Positions 24,100 through 32,908 of a DNA stretch of 64,000 nucleotides are shown here, piece after piece. Positions within the stretch are counted from its first letter, which is position 1. The number at the start of each line of letters is the position of its first letter. The notes below the pieces were generated by a model. It saw only the letters and a program-made list of their open reading frames with translations, was not told the DNA's origin and made no database searches. Made by a program: the position numbers and the translations under genes. This stretch comes from an uncultured Alphaproteobacteria bacterium (GTDB taxonomy: Bacteria > Pseudomonadota > Alphaproteobacteria > Rs-D84): positions 44,951-108,950 of the forward strand of contig CAKQEW010000004.1 of assembly GCA_934230415.1 (NCBI GenBank), read 5' to 3'.

Positions 24100-25863
24100 G
24101 TGCCACGCAAACAAACCAGAATTCCAGAACCAGAACGCGCCCGTCCATCCGTGCGGCGTGTATTGTTGGCAATTGTGTTGAATTTATTTCTGGTTGGGGT
24201 GGCGGTGGCCGCGATTTATGTGACCATTGTGTTCCTGCAGATGCCGTCATTGGATGCCATATTGCACGAAACGCGCCCGGCGGCGGTTGTGTTTATGGAT
24301 CGCGGTGGCAATGAAATTCGCAGTGCCGGTCGTATTATGGGCACACCTGTATCGGTTGATACATTGCCCCCACACGTATGGCAGGCAATTGTTGCCATAG
24401 AAGACAAACGTTTCTTTGATCATGGGCCGATTGATATTCGCGGGATTACGCGCGCGGTGGTATCAAACCTGGTTCATGGCCGTATTGCGGCGGGTGGATC
24501 ATCCATCACGCAACAGACGGCAAAAAACATATTCTTGTCGCGGGATAAAAAATTATCACGCAAGGTTCAGGAACTGATTTTATCATATTGGTTGGAAAAC
24601 CGCTTTGACAAGGGCCAGGTATTGGATTTATACATGAACCGTGTATCGTTGGTTGGTGGTATGCGCGGGATTGATGCAGCGTCGCGCGTAATGTTTCAGA
24701 CGCCGGCGAATAAAATGACGGTCGCACAATCGGCGCAAATCGCCGCAATGTTAAAGGCACCGACATCGTACAGTCCCCTGAAAAATCCAGAACGCAATAT
24801 TCGGCGCGCCCGCGTTGTATTACAGGAAATGGTGCGCCAAGGATATATCACATTGGATACCGCGCGTGTGGCGGCACGTGAATTGGCACCGGCCACGCCC
24901 GCACCTGATACAAACATATATCGTTATTGGACGGACTTTGTCCTGGACGAGGTTCATTCGCGTATCGGTATTATGGATTCTGATTTAATTGTGTACACCA
25001 CGCTGGATATGGGATTACAGGAACGAATTGCCGCGGTTTTGCCGTCCCATGTTGGTGCGTACCAGGGGGCGGTCGTGGCGATGCAGCCCGATGGCGCATT
25101 GCGTGCGATGGTTGGTGGCACCGATTACCAGACCAGCCAGTTTAATCGCGCAACCACAATGCGCCAACCCGGCAGTTCGTTTAAACCGGTTGTATACCTG
25201 GTTGCGTTGGAACATGGAATGACACCAGAATCATATGTAAACGATTCCCCATTTGCGATTGGCGATTATAATCCAAAGAATTATAACGAACGCTATTACG
25301 GTGATATATCACTGGCAACCGCATTTGCAAAGAGTGTGAATTCTGTCCCGCTGAAATTAACCGAAACGTATGGGATTGATTCGGTGCTGAATATGGCGGG
25401 CCGTTTGGGGGTTGGAACAAAGCTGCGCCGGGAATATTCCACGGTGCTGGGTGCGTCAGAAATGTCGTTGGTGGATTTGACGACGATATATGCGGTTATC
25501 TGGAATGCTGGGGCATCGGTGCGGCCATATTCCATCACAAAAATCACGGACCCGGCGGGGCGCATACTGTATGCACGCAATCCGTCCGATGCATTACAGG
25601 TTCTGCAGCCCCAGACGGTTGAATACATGACCGAATTGTTGGCCAACGTGGTGCATACGGGAACTGGGCGGCGTGCAAATGCGGCAGGCGTATTGGGCGG
25701 GAAAACCGGAACCAGTAATAATAACCGTGATGCGTGGTTTGTTGGCGCGGCGGGCAATTTGGTAATTGGCGTCTGGGTCGGAAATGATGATTTTACGCCA
25801 ATGTCATCGCACGTGACCGGCGGCACCATCCCGGCCGAAGTGTTCCACGACATTGTGAAATAG
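24100..25863 (+). CDS. class A penicillin-binding protein (PBP1-type)
   Basis: The 587-residue bifunctional peptidoglycan synthase has a short cytosolic tail and one membrane anchor (about 20-45). The GT51 glycosyltransferase domain has the catalytic motif AIEDKRFFDHG (~103), GGSSITQQTAKN and KVQELILSYWLE. The transpeptidase domain has the nucleophile SxxK in PGSSFKPVVY (~358), KSVNS and KTGTSNNNRDAWF. It lacks the long inserts of E. coli PBP1A/1B and is closer to compact PBP1C-like forms. GTG 24100 with GGGGAAA upstream is the start. Confidence 0.92.
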   Translation: MPRKQTRIPEPERARPSVRRVLLAIVLNLFLVGVAVAAIYVTIVFLQMPSLDAILHETRPAAVVFMDRGGNEIRSAGRIMGTPVSVDTLPPHVWQAIVAIEDKRFFDHGPIDIRGITRAVVSNLVHGRIAAGGSSITQQTAKNIFLSRDKKLSRKVQELILSYWLENRFDKGQVLDLYMNRVSLVGGMRGIDAASRVMFQTPANKMTVAQSAQIAAMLKAPTSYSPLKNPERNIRRARVVLQEMVRQGYITLDTARVAARELAPATPAPDTNIYRYWTDFVLDEVHSRIGIMDSDLIVYTTLDMGLQERIAAVLPSHVGAYQGAVVAMQPDGALRAMVGGTDYQTSQFNRATTMRQPGSSFKPVVYLVALEHGMTPESYVNDSPFAIGDYNPKNYNERYYGDISLATAFAKSVNSVPLKLTETYGIDSVLNMAGRLGVGTKLRREYSTVLGASEMSLVDLTTIYAVIWNAGASVRPYSITKITDPAGRILYARNPSDALQVLQPQTVEYMTELLANVVHTGTGRRANAAGVLGGKTGTSNNNRDAWFVGAAGNLVIGVWVGNDDFTPMSSHVTGGTIPAEVFHDIVK

Positions 25864-25901
25864 TTCTGTAAAATCTGGTTTTATCGCGCGTGGATTTGTG
25901 A

Positions 25902-25907
25902 TATAAT
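25902..25907 (+). promoter_or_regulatory. -10 box of the outer-membrane protein gene at 25917
   Basis: TATAAT ends 9 nt before the ATG, giving an almost leaderless transcript. Confidence 0.45.
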
Positions 25908-25916
25908 AATCGCATC

Positions 25917-26888
25917 ATGAAAAGCAGAATTTTATTTTTATTACCGGTTTTATCCATGTTTGCATCGGCGGCGCACGCCGGGTGGCAATACGATGGCACG
26001 TACATTGGCGACGGTTGGTATACCGATGACGGGTCGCGTTTCGTTATGTCGGTGCGCGGCGGGATGGCGTTTGGCAATGCCAAAATTCAAAATGATATCG
26101 GATCACTGACCGGGGAATATTATTATAACCCCAGTGATGGTATGGTTATTTCTGCCCAGTATTACGAGAGTCTGACCGCAGAAGACAGGGCAAGTTTCCA
26201 GTACGCCGGGATTGGTGAACTGGGTAATTTACCGGCCAAGGAAAACTTCTCTGAATTTTCGTTCGCCGCAGGTGCGTCATTGGGATGGACATTGCCAAAT
26301 CGTCCACAGTGGCGTCTGGAGGTTGGCTGGGACCACATAACGGAAAGTGAATATAATGTTTCCCCACTGTTCAGTGGCGAAATGTCGTTAACAGGTGGCG
26401 TGGTATCTGGAATTGTTATCAATGCCGACAGTGGTGGCGTTCAGTCCAAGGTTTCAACAGATATCATCAGCGCGATGGCATTTTATGATTTCTTTGATGG
26501 ATTGCAGAAACCATTGCAAACCGTTATCCCATACGTCGGTTTCGGTATCGGATATGCAGACAGCAAAACCACATTGAACCTGGCGGATTTGTATGGTGAT
26601 TTGTCCACATCGGTTGATTTGCGTAATTTTGGCAAACTGGATTCAAATGATATAATTCAGTTTTATCGTTCGGAACACAGTACATCCAACGTTGCCGGTT
26701 TGGTGGCACTGGGGTTATCATATGGAATCACAGATACAATGTTCCTGGATTTTGGTGCGCGCGTTGCATATGTGCCACGTGTGAAATGGGTTTTAACGAA
26801 CGAGGATGATACCCGCACCCGTGATTGGTTCAGTGCCAAGAACCTGATATACACCAACGTGATGTTGGGATTGCGGTTTGAATTCTGA
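25917..26888 (+). CDS. outer-membrane beta-barrel surface protein
   Basis: The 323-residue product begins with a signal peptide (cleavage near AHAGW) and continues as alternating hydrophobic strands separated by acidic loops (FVMSVRGGMAFGNAK, FSFAAGASLGWTLP, IPYVGFGIGYADSK, LVALGLSYGITDTMFLDFGARVAYV) with C-terminal Phe (LGLRFEF), the BAM-recognition signature. It recalls Msp4/Omp-1-like surface antigens of Rickettsiales, but family membership is not certain. It has its own promoter and a terminator. Confidence 0.78.
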   Translation: MKSRILFLLPVLSMFASAAHAGWQYDGTYIGDGWYTDDGSRFVMSVRGGMAFGNAKIQNDIGSLTGEYYYNPSDGMVISAQYYESLTAEDRASFQYAGIGELGNLPAKENFSEFSFAAGASLGWTLPNRPQWRLEVGWDHITESEYNVSPLFSGEMSLTGGVVSGIVINADSGGVQSKVSTDIISAMAFYDFFDGLQKPLQTVIPYVGFGIGYADSKTTLNLADLYGDLSTSVDLRNFGKLDSNDIIQFYRSEHSTSNVAGLVALGLSYGITDTMFLDFGARVAYVPRVKWVLTNEDDTRTRDWFSAKNLIYTNVMLGLRFEF

Positions 26889-26890
26889 TA

Positions 26891-26919
26891 AAAAAAACGC
26901 CCCAAACGGGGCGTTTTTT
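26891..26919. terminator. terminator after the surface-protein gene
   Basis: CGCCCC (26898-26903) pairs with GGGGCG (26908-26913), with seven A before and six T after, so it works on both strands. Confidence 0.88.
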
Positions 26920-27015
26920 ATTTGTTTTCATCAATCCATGTGATTAATGTTTGTTCTGGGGTTTCCATTGTGTGGTCAGAAAACTGAACCGCCAACGCGG
27001 GGCGGTGGCGTTCGC
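26918..27015 (-). pseudogene. C-terminal gene remnant on the minus strand
   Basis: One minus-strand frame reads RPALAVQFSDHTMETPEQTL and then ITWIDENK before TAA, right up to the bidirectional terminator. It resembles the natural tail of a protein, but it has no start and is cut by the MerR fragment. I do not recognise the family. Confidence 0.3.
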
Positions 27016-27318
27016 GATTACTGCGACAGTGATTTGGACCGCCTGGGGATGATAGAATGTCTGAAAAAGACCGGTATGACATTGAATGAAATTAAAACAT
27101 TCATAGACTGGTGCCGTCAGGGCGATAAGACAATCCAGCAACGCTATGACATGTTTATTGGTCGCCGCGCCGCCGTGCATCAACAGATGCAGGAAATTCA
27201 ACGTATGCTGAAAATCATTGATTACAAGATTCAGTATTATAATCGCGCATTGCGTGCGGGTACGTTGGCCATATACGATGGGAAAAAGTCCAAATTGCCA
27301 TCGTTTTTTGATAAGTAA
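27010..27318 (+). pseudogene. MerR-family regulator lacking its winged-helix start
   Basis: The frame reads RDYCDSDLDRLGMIECLKKTGMTLNEIKTFIDWC and continues as a long dimerisation helix (RRAAVHQQMQEIQRMLKIIDYKI). This is the second half of a MerR DNA-binding domain plus the coiled-coil effector part. The first ~35-40 residues, which contain the recognition helix, are missing; upstream sequence in this frame does not resemble MerR and the start is unclear. The gene is most likely dead or fused to foreign sequence. Confidence 0.65.
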
Positions 27319-27321
27319 TGG

Positions 27322-28848
27322 TTATCCGATTTTTACGCCATATTTCCCGCGGTTAATGGGGCGATATGATAACGCTTCGGCAATGTCAGACATTTCAATA
27401 TCATCGCGGTCGGCCAAATCGGCAATCGTGCGTGCAATGCGGCGAACGCGATTATACCCACGTGCCGACATGCCCATCTTTTCCGCGGCCGTGTTTAAAA
27501 ATTTCTGTAATTCATCAGACAATGGGGCGGCAGCATCCAACGCGGCGCCGTCCAGTTGGGCGTTCAGGCAACCCTGGCGTGCAATTTGGCGATTGTACGC
27601 GCGTACAACCCGTGCGCGAACCGTTGCACTGGATTCCCGTGGCGCACCATCATTGTTATTCATTTCCCATGGGTTGACCGGGTCAACATCAACGTGCAAA
27701 TCAATTCGGTCCAACAGTGGTCCAGAAATTTTGTTCTGATATGCTTCGGCACAGCGTGGGGCGCGCGAACAGGACAGGGCGGCATTCCCCAAATGCCCGC
27801 ATGGGCACGGATTCATTGCCGCAATCAGTTGAAAACGCGCGGGATATGTCGCGGTGTTTTTTGCACGCGAAATCATGATTTTACCAGATTCCATCGGTTG
27901 ACGCAGGATTTCCAACGTTGCGCGATTAAATTCGGGCAATTCGTCCAGAAACAGCACCCCGTTATGTGCCAGCGAAATTTCACCCGGTCGTGCATTTGCG
28001 CCACCGCCCGCCAGTGCAACCTGGGACGCGGTGTGATGCACACTGCGGAACGGACGTTGGGTCACCAGACCGCGCCCATCCAGTGCGCCCGCAATAGAAT
28101 AAATTGTGGATGTTTCCAAAACCTGGTCGGCGGTCATTTCTGGCATAATCCCAGGCAGGCGTGATGCCAACATTGTTTTGCCAGACCCCGGGGGACCAAC
28201 CATCAACATTGCGTGTCCACCCGCCGCGGCGATTTCCAACGCGCGTTTGGCAGATTCTTGACCGTGAACCTCGCCCAGGTCGCCGCACGTTGTGGTGGCG
28301 GCGTTTTGCATTGGGGCATCGGGGGCGGTCATAACCACCGTGCCGTTAAAATGATTTATTAATTCCAATGCGTGCGCCGGTGCCAGGATATCATCGTGAC
28401 CGGCCATGCGGGCCTCGGCCCCTTGGGCGGCGGGACATATAATCCCCATACCGTGCCGGTTTGCCCACACACTGGCGGGTAATACGCCATCGGTGCGCAC
28501 GATTGCACCGTCCAGGCCCACTTCGCCCAATATCAGGTAATGCGATAATTTATCCTGGGGCAGAACGCCCAGTGCGCATAAAATCCCGCACAGTATCGGC
28601 AAATCAAAATGTGAACCACTTTTTTCCACGTCTGCCGGCGACAGATTTACCGTCAACCGCTTTGGCGGCATTGATATGTTCAGGGCCATCAACGCGTTCT
28701 TGATACGTTCGGCGGATTCCTTGACCGCGCGGTCGGCCAAACCAATGATGTTAAATTCAGGCTTTGACAGACCAGACGCCAATTGCACCTGGACATCAAT
28801 GCGGGTTGCATCCATCCCGTTAAATATGACAGAGTTTAATGAAATCAT
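27322..28848 (-). CDS. comM: YifB/ComM-family Mg-chelatase-like AAA+ ATPase
   Basis: The 508-residue protein has the ComM order: an N-terminal Lon-like domain (IDVQVQLASGLSKPEFNIIGLADRAVKESAERI), then a Mg-chelatase-type AAA+ core with Walker A GPPGSGKT, Walker B FLDELPEF and QLIAAMNPCPCG, and a C-terminal helical domain. ComM is a hexameric helicase that speeds branch migration during natural transformation. A -10 box TAATAT sits 6 nt before the ATG, so the mRNA is probably leaderless. It is divergent from lepB. Confidence 0.93.
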   Translation of the reverse strand: MISLNSVIFNGMDATRIDVQVQLASGLSKPEFNIIGLADRAVKESAERIKNALMALNISMPPKRLTVNLSPADVEKSGSHFDLPILCGILCALGVLPQDKLSHYLILGEVGLDGAIVRTDGVLPASVWANRHGMGIICPAAQGAEARMAGHDDILAPAHALELINHFNGTVVMTAPDAPMQNAATTTCGDLGEVHGQESAKRALEIAAAGGHAMLMVGPPGSGKTMLASRLPGIMPEMTADQVLETSTIYSIAGALDGRGLVTQRPFRSVHHTASQVALAGGGANARPGEISLAHNGVLFLDELPEFNRATLEILRQPMESGKIMISRAKNTATYPARFQLIAAMNPCPCGHLGNAALSCSRAPRCAEAYQNKISGPLLDRIDLHVDVDPVNPWEMNNNDGAPRESSATVRARVVRAYNRQIARQGCLNAQLDGAALDAAAPLSDELQKFLNTAAEKMGMSARGYNRVRRIARTIADLADRDDIEMSDIAEALSYRPINRGKYGVKIG

Positions 28849-28854
28849 ATTCGC

Positions 28855-28893
28855 ATATTAAAACTTGCACTGGTGCAATTCAAGTTATAAAAT
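28855..28893. promoter_or_regulatory. back-to-back promoters of yifB and lepB sharing a palindrome
   Basis: Minus strand: TTGAAT (28878-28883), 17 nt, TAATAT (28855-28860) for yifB. Plus strand: TTGCAC (28865-28870), 17 nt, TAAAAT (28888-28893) for lepB. TTGCAC/GTGCAA (28865-28878) is a perfect palindrome inside the yifB spacer and over the lepB -35, so one protein could control both. Confidence 0.5.
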
Positions 28894-28923
28894 GACCCCA
28901 GATTAACCAGGGGGACCAACAAT

Positions 28924-29802
28924 ATGCCGATAAAGAACAACAATGCCGTACGCGAATGGTTTAACACGATATTTTATGGCGCACTGATTGCGATTGTTTT
29001 TCGCAGTTTGTTGTTGGAACCTTTTAATATTCCGTCCGGGTCAATGATTCCGACAATGCATGTTGGCGACCATATCTTTGTCCAGAAATGGGCATACGGG
29101 TATTCCCGCTATTCATTTCCGTTTGGTTCGTGGAAAATGTGGAACGGCCGGTTCTGGGGGCATAATCCATCGGTTGGCGATGTTATCGTATTTCGTAATC
29201 CGGCCAATGAATCCCAGGATTACATAAAACGCCTGGTTGGATTGCCGGGTGACACAATTCAAATGACGGGTGGGCGCCTGTACATCAATGGCAAAATTGT
29301 CCCGCGTGAAAATCCGCGCCCGTACATTGTGGCGAACCTGCCGAAATCGTTGCGCAGTGTCGGATATTACCAGGATAATATGTCAATCAAGGGTAACAAG
29401 ATTTGGATTGATAATGCGCCTGCACCATTTAATTACACCATTGAATACAAGGATGACCGTCTGTGCCGTATGTATGACGGGGCGTGTGGGGTATTTCACA
29501 TGACCGAATACACCGAAACATTACCAAATGGGGTTCAGCATAGTATCATAGAGGCATCAGATTCCGCGCCATTGGATGACACACCACTGTTCACGGTGCC
29601 TGAAAACCACTATTTCTTTATGGGCGATAATCGTGATAACAGCCTGGACAGCCGTGCCGATGTTGGGTATGTCCCACGTGATAATATACTGGGGCCGGCG
29701 TGGTTTATATGGTATTCACATAATTATTATGCGCCGATGTTTGCGGTGTGGAATTGGAACAGCAAGATGCGCTGGGACAGATTTGGCATGGGGGTAAAAT
29801 AA
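28924..29802 (+). CDS. lepB: signal peptidase I (LepB)
   Basis: The 292-residue protein has one N-terminal membrane anchor followed by the catalytic Ser40 in PSGSMIPTM and Lys102 in YIKRLVGLPGD, then GDNRDNSLDSR late in the chain. This is the standard Ser/Lys dyad of S26 peptidases that remove signal peptides on the periplasmic side. The gene is directly followed by rnc (1 bp gap), the common proteobacterial lepB-rnc order. Confidence 0.96.
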   Translation: MPIKNNNAVREWFNTIFYGALIAIVFRSLLLEPFNIPSGSMIPTMHVGDHIFVQKWAYGYSRYSFPFGSWKMWNGRFWGHNPSVGDVIVFRNPANESQDYIKRLVGLPGDTIQMTGGRLYINGKIVPRENPRPYIVANLPKSLRSVGYYQDNMSIKGNKIWIDNAPAPFNYTIEYKDDRLCRMYDGACGVFHMTEYTETLPNGVQHSIIEASDSAPLDDTPLFTVPENHYFFMGDNRDNSLDSRADVGYVPRDNILGPAWFIWYSHNYYAPMFAVWNWNSKMRWDRFGMGVK

Positions 29803-29803
29803 A

Positions 29804-30436
29804 TTGGAAAAACTGAATTACACATTTAATAACCCACAACTGTTGGAATTGGCGCTGACGCAATCGGGCGCCGACAGTGCGCATAACAATGAACGCCTGG
29901 AATTTATTGGTGACCGCGTATTGGGATTGACGGTGGCGGCGTTGCTGTATGAAATGTATCCTGCTGAACACGAAGGTGAACTGGCGCGCCGGCATGCGAT
30001 GCTGGTGTCCACAGAAACATTGGCATCAATCGCCGATAAATTAAACCTGGTGGCGCATATTCGTCATGGACATATGACGGGGGGCCGCATTCGCCACATT
30101 ATGGCCAACGCGATGGAGGCGATTTTTGGTGCCATCTTTATTGATGGCGGGTTTGATGCGGCGCGCGCGGTGATTTTGACATATTGGCGCGATTTGGCGG
30201 CGGCGGATGCCACCGCGCCCAAGGACGCAAAAACCGCACTGCAAGAACTGGTCCAGAAACAGGGCGATGGTGCATTGCCGGTGTACGAATTCTTGGAACA
30301 AACCGGCGCATCGCACAGTCCAGTTTTCCATGTGCGTGTATCTGCGCTGGGGCAATCGGCAACCGCGACCGGTGCGTCAAAAAAGGTGGCCAGCATAAAT
30401 GCCGCAGATGCGTTGTTGAAAATCCTTGCAATTTAG
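29804..30436 (+). CDS. rnc: ribonuclease III
   Basis: The 210-residue RNase III has the signature NERLEFIGDRVLGL (~29-42), the acidic metal-binding site completed by MEAIFGAIFIDGG, and a C-terminal dsRNA-binding domain (DAKTALQELVQKQG...GASKKVASINAADALL). It processes rRNA and structured mRNAs. TTG 29804 is the only reasonable start because it lies one base after the lepB stop. Confidence 0.95.
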   Translation: MEKLNYTFNNPQLLELALTQSGADSAHNNERLEFIGDRVLGLTVAALLYEMYPAEHEGELARRHAMLVSTETLASIADKLNLVAHIRHGHMTGGRIRHIMANAMEAIFGAIFIDGGFDAARAVILTYWRDLAAADATAPKDAKTALQELVQKQGDGALPVYEFLEQTGASHSPVFHVRVSALGQSATATGASKKVASINAADALLKILAI

Positions 30437-30489
30437 GGTTTGTATGGATAAAATCGGGACATAATAAACAGATAACAGGGGAATAAACA

Positions 30490-30822
30490 ATGTTTTCATT
30501 TTTGTTGGTTTTGTTGATAATCGTCGCTGTATTTATGATTGGCGTTATTTTATTACAGAAATCCGAAGGCAGCGGTATGTCTGGTTCGGCGGCGGCATCC
30601 ATGTTTGGTGGCGCATTGACGGGCGCCGCGGCAGGTAATTTTTTGACCAAGTTAACGGCATGGTTGGCGACAATATTCTTTGTACTGTGTGCATTGTTGG
30701 CGTTGGTAGCGGCAAAATCTGATATTACAACACGCCAGACCGGTCTGCACCAGGAAATCATGATGCAGGATGGCGCCCCGGTATCAACGGCACCGGATAA
30801 TACATCTGCCCCAGAAAAATAA
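30490..30822 (+). CDS. secG: preprotein translocase subunit SecG
   Basis: The 110-residue membrane protein has two helices around the family motif VILLQKSEGSGMSGSAAASMFGG. It is the third subunit of SecYEG, aiding SecA-driven export. The tail after the second helix is polar and low-complexity. AGGGG precedes the ATG and a terminator follows. Confidence 0.93.
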   Translation: MFSFLLVLLIIVAVFMIGVILLQKSEGSGMSGSAAASMFGGALTGAAAGNFLTKLTAWLATIFFVLCALLALVAAKSDITTRQTGLHQEIMMQDGAPVSTAPDNTSAPEK

Positions 30823-30840
30823 TATTCAATATGTGATGTA

Positions 30841-30871
30841 AAAAAAAATCGCCCAGACGGGCGATTTTTTT
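30841..30871. terminator. bidirectional terminator after secG
   Basis: AATCGCCC/GGGCGATT stem with A-run before and T-run after. The next gene converges on it. Confidence 0.85.
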
Positions 30872-30887
30872 CAGGCTTTGGGTTTCC

Positions 30888-31139
30888 TTACTTCCGCTTT
30901 CTGGCGGCCGGTGCCTTTTTCGTTGCAGGTTTTGCAACAGGCTTTTTCGCGGTCGCTTTGGCGAACTCTTTGTACAACATAACGATGCATGTGTATCCGA
31001 TAACCGCGGACAGTGCCGTTATGATACCAGCAATCAGGCCATCAGAAAAGATTGCAAACAATATAATTGCCGCAACCAATACAACGGTATAGCCCAGATT
31101 CTTGGTCAGTACGTTCAAAACTGCTTCTGCTGTTTTCAT
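30888..31139 (-). CDS. small membrane protein with Lys/Ala/Pro-rich tail
   Basis: The 83-residue product is not recognised. Two hydrophobic helices (about 15-32 and 36-53) are followed by a basic tail made of Lys, Ala and Pro (KATAKKPVAKPATKKAPAAR), similar to DNA- or RNA-binding tails. The start at 31139 is set by AAAGGAAAAA; an in-frame ATG 27 bp upstream lacks a site. It has convergent orientation to secG. Confidence 0.7.
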   Translation of the reverse strand: MKTAEAVLNVLTKNLGYTVVLVAAIILFAIFSDGLIAGIITALSAVIGYTCIVMLYKEFAKATAKKPVAKPATKKAPAARKRK

Positions 31140-31193
31140 GACTTTTTTCCTTTCGTTTGGACGCATATATTATACCACATATTTTTCGTATTT

Positions 31194-31223
31194 CAAAAAA
31201 AAGACCACAGAAATTTTCTGTGG
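31194..31223 (-). terminator. terminator of the beta-helix membrane protein gene
   Basis: Minus strand: CCACAGAAA pairs with TTTCTGTGG and is followed by TCTTTTTTTT. Confidence 0.85.
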
Positions 31224-31266
31224 CCATTGTTCATTCAGGGAAGGGAGTTTAACATGAACAATTCTC

Positions 31267-32013
31267 TTATAAAATCACCTGGCCGCCCAGACGTGCATTA
31301 CGGGGCAGGGGGCCAAACGATGATTTTGGGCTGACGTAAATATTGCCAGTGACGGTGAATTCACCACAGAACTGGACCATGTTTACATCGCGCAGAAACA
31401 GGTTGCCATCAATGCGTACACCGCATGGCAGTGTGTATTTACGCATGTTTTGCAGGTACAGGTTGCCGCGAATTTTGCCGCCAGCACGTAACATTGTGGC
31501 GGCGCCACGGCTGTCAATAATCACATCACCGAACATTGTGTCGTCTGTGCGTGCGGTCTGGCGTTCGGCAATCGCACATTTTTTTGCCGGAACAACATTG
31601 ATGGGTTTGTTTGTCGGCAATGTCGGCACCAGACGATTGGAAACGTTACGCGTCACTGGGGCCATGGCTGGTACAGGTTGGGTCGCGACAATTGGCTGGT
31701 CCATAATCACAATTTTTGGTGTGCGGCGATAATTCATGATATCAATTATCAGCATTGTGCACAGCACTATAATCGCAATCAATAACGCCAGGTTAACCAA
31801 TGCGATAACATTAATGTTGCAAATCCATGCCCAAATGTGACGCGCAGCGCGTGCAATCATGCGAAATGGCCATGCGACAATGGCACGAACACGCGCCCAA
31901 AATGATACGCGGGCGGATTTCACAGTGCGCTTTGCACGACGACCGGTTGTGCGACGGGCCTTGCTGTTCTGGACACGTTTTGCGGCAATTTTCATCTTTA
32001 ATTTGTTGAACAT
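31267..32013 (-). CDS. membrane-anchored protein with bactofilin-like C-terminal repeats, putative
   Basis: The 248-residue product starts with a very basic ~60-residue segment (many Arg/Lys), one membrane helix (about 68-92), a Pro/Val-rich linker, and a ~90-residue C-terminal part with short beta-strand periodicity (GDVIIDSRG, KIRGNLYLQNM, VRIDGNLFLRDV, FTVTGNIYVSP, ARLGGQVIL). The strand spacing resembles the right-handed beta-helix of bactofilins, which form scaffolds at the membrane, but the match is by pattern only. The basic end would face the cytosol. AAGGTGA precedes the ATG. Confidence 0.5.
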   Translation of the reverse strand: MFNKLKMKIAAKRVQNSKARRTTGRRAKRTVKSARVSFWARVRAIVAWPFRMIARAARHIWAWICNINVIALVNLALLIAIIVLCTMLIIDIMNYRRTPKIVIMDQPIVATQPVPAMAPVTRNVSNRLVPTLPTNKPINVVPAKKCAIAERQTARTDDTMFGDVIIDSRGAATMLRAGGKIRGNLYLQNMRKYTLPCGVRIDGNLFLRDVNMVQFCGEFTVTGNIYVSPKSSFGPLPRNARLGGQVIL

Positions 32014-32103
32014 GAATTCACCTTTTGCTTTTTATTGTTGCCATCAGTATGCACTAAAAATATTATTTGTCAAGTATTTTTGTCAATTTCTTAAATATGT
32101 TGT

Positions 32104-32132
32104 TTGACGTGTTTATGGTTTCGCATTATTAT
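32104..32132 (+). promoter_or_regulatory. promoter of the lipoprotein hydrolase gene, leaderless
   Basis: TTGACG (32104-32109), a 17-nt spacer and TATTAT (32127-32132), then 7 nt to the ATG at 32140, which has no Shine-Dalgarno. Confidence 0.6.
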
Positions 32133-32139
32133 TATATGC

Positions 32140-32883
32140 ATGAATATGTGGCGCGTGTTGTTATTTGTTGGTTTCCTGGGCGGGTGCGCGGTTGCGGCGT
32201 TTTCGCCCCAGTCGGAATTTGTGCCTGTGCCGATTACGGCGGGCCAGTATGAAATCGCCACGTGGCAAAAGGTTACTGATAAATCCCCGTCCACCCCGGT
32301 GCATATTTATATAGAGGGGGATGGTCATGCATTCCGTGGCAATGGTCGCCCCAGTTCCAATCCAACCCCACGTGGGGATTTTGTGCGGCGTATGGCGATG
32401 CGTGATGTGGCCCCAAATGTTATTTACATGGCGCGCCCGTGCCAGTTTATAATGTCACCGGCGTGTACCCGCCATGACTGGACCGATGGGCGTTTTTCGC
32501 CGGCGGTTATTGATGCAATGGCAGTCGCGATAAAATCTGTGGCCGGCACGCGCCCGGTCGTGCTGGTTGGGTATTCGGGCGGGGCAATGGTTTCTGGGCT
32601 GGTAATTCTGGAACATCCCGAAATCAATGTTACGCGTTGGATAACGGTTGCGGGGGTATTAAATCATTCCGCATGGACCGAATATTTCGGGGACAGTCCG
32701 CTGACCGCATCATTGGATATGACCACGTTGCCGGTCGTACCCCAGGTACACTATGTCGGCGCGCGTGACAAAACCGTTCCCCCCGAATTAACAGGGCGTA
32801 TTGCGCGCGCCACGGACATTATTATTGTTCCAAATGCGACACACGATAATTTTGGCGAATTGAATTTATTTGTTGATAAGTGA
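32140..32883 (+). CDS. alpha/beta-hydrolase lipoprotein
   Basis: The 247-residue product has a lipobox (VGFLGGC, acylated Cys16), so it should be membrane-anchored outside the cytosol. The catalytic elbow is VGYSGGAM (GxSxG), with Asp in VGARDKTVP and His in NATHDNF completing the triad. The motif HIYIEGDGHAF near the start is typical of a group of predicted esterases. The substrate is unknown. ATG 32140 is favoured over an earlier in-frame start because of promoter geometry and signal-peptide length. Confidence 0.8.
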   Translation: MNMWRVLLFVGFLGGCAVAAFSPQSEFVPVPITAGQYEIATWQKVTDKSPSTPVHIYIEGDGHAFRGNGRPSSNPTPRGDFVRRMAMRDVAPNVIYMARPCQFIMSPACTRHDWTDGRFSPAVIDAMAVAIKSVAGTRPVVLVGYSGGAMVSGLVILEHPEINVTRWITVAGVLNHSAWTEYFGDSPLTASLDMTTLPVVPQVHYVGARDKTVPPELTGRIARATDIIIVPNATHDNFGELNLFVDK

Positions 32884-32908
32884 TAATATTTGTATTACCT
32901 GTACAAAT

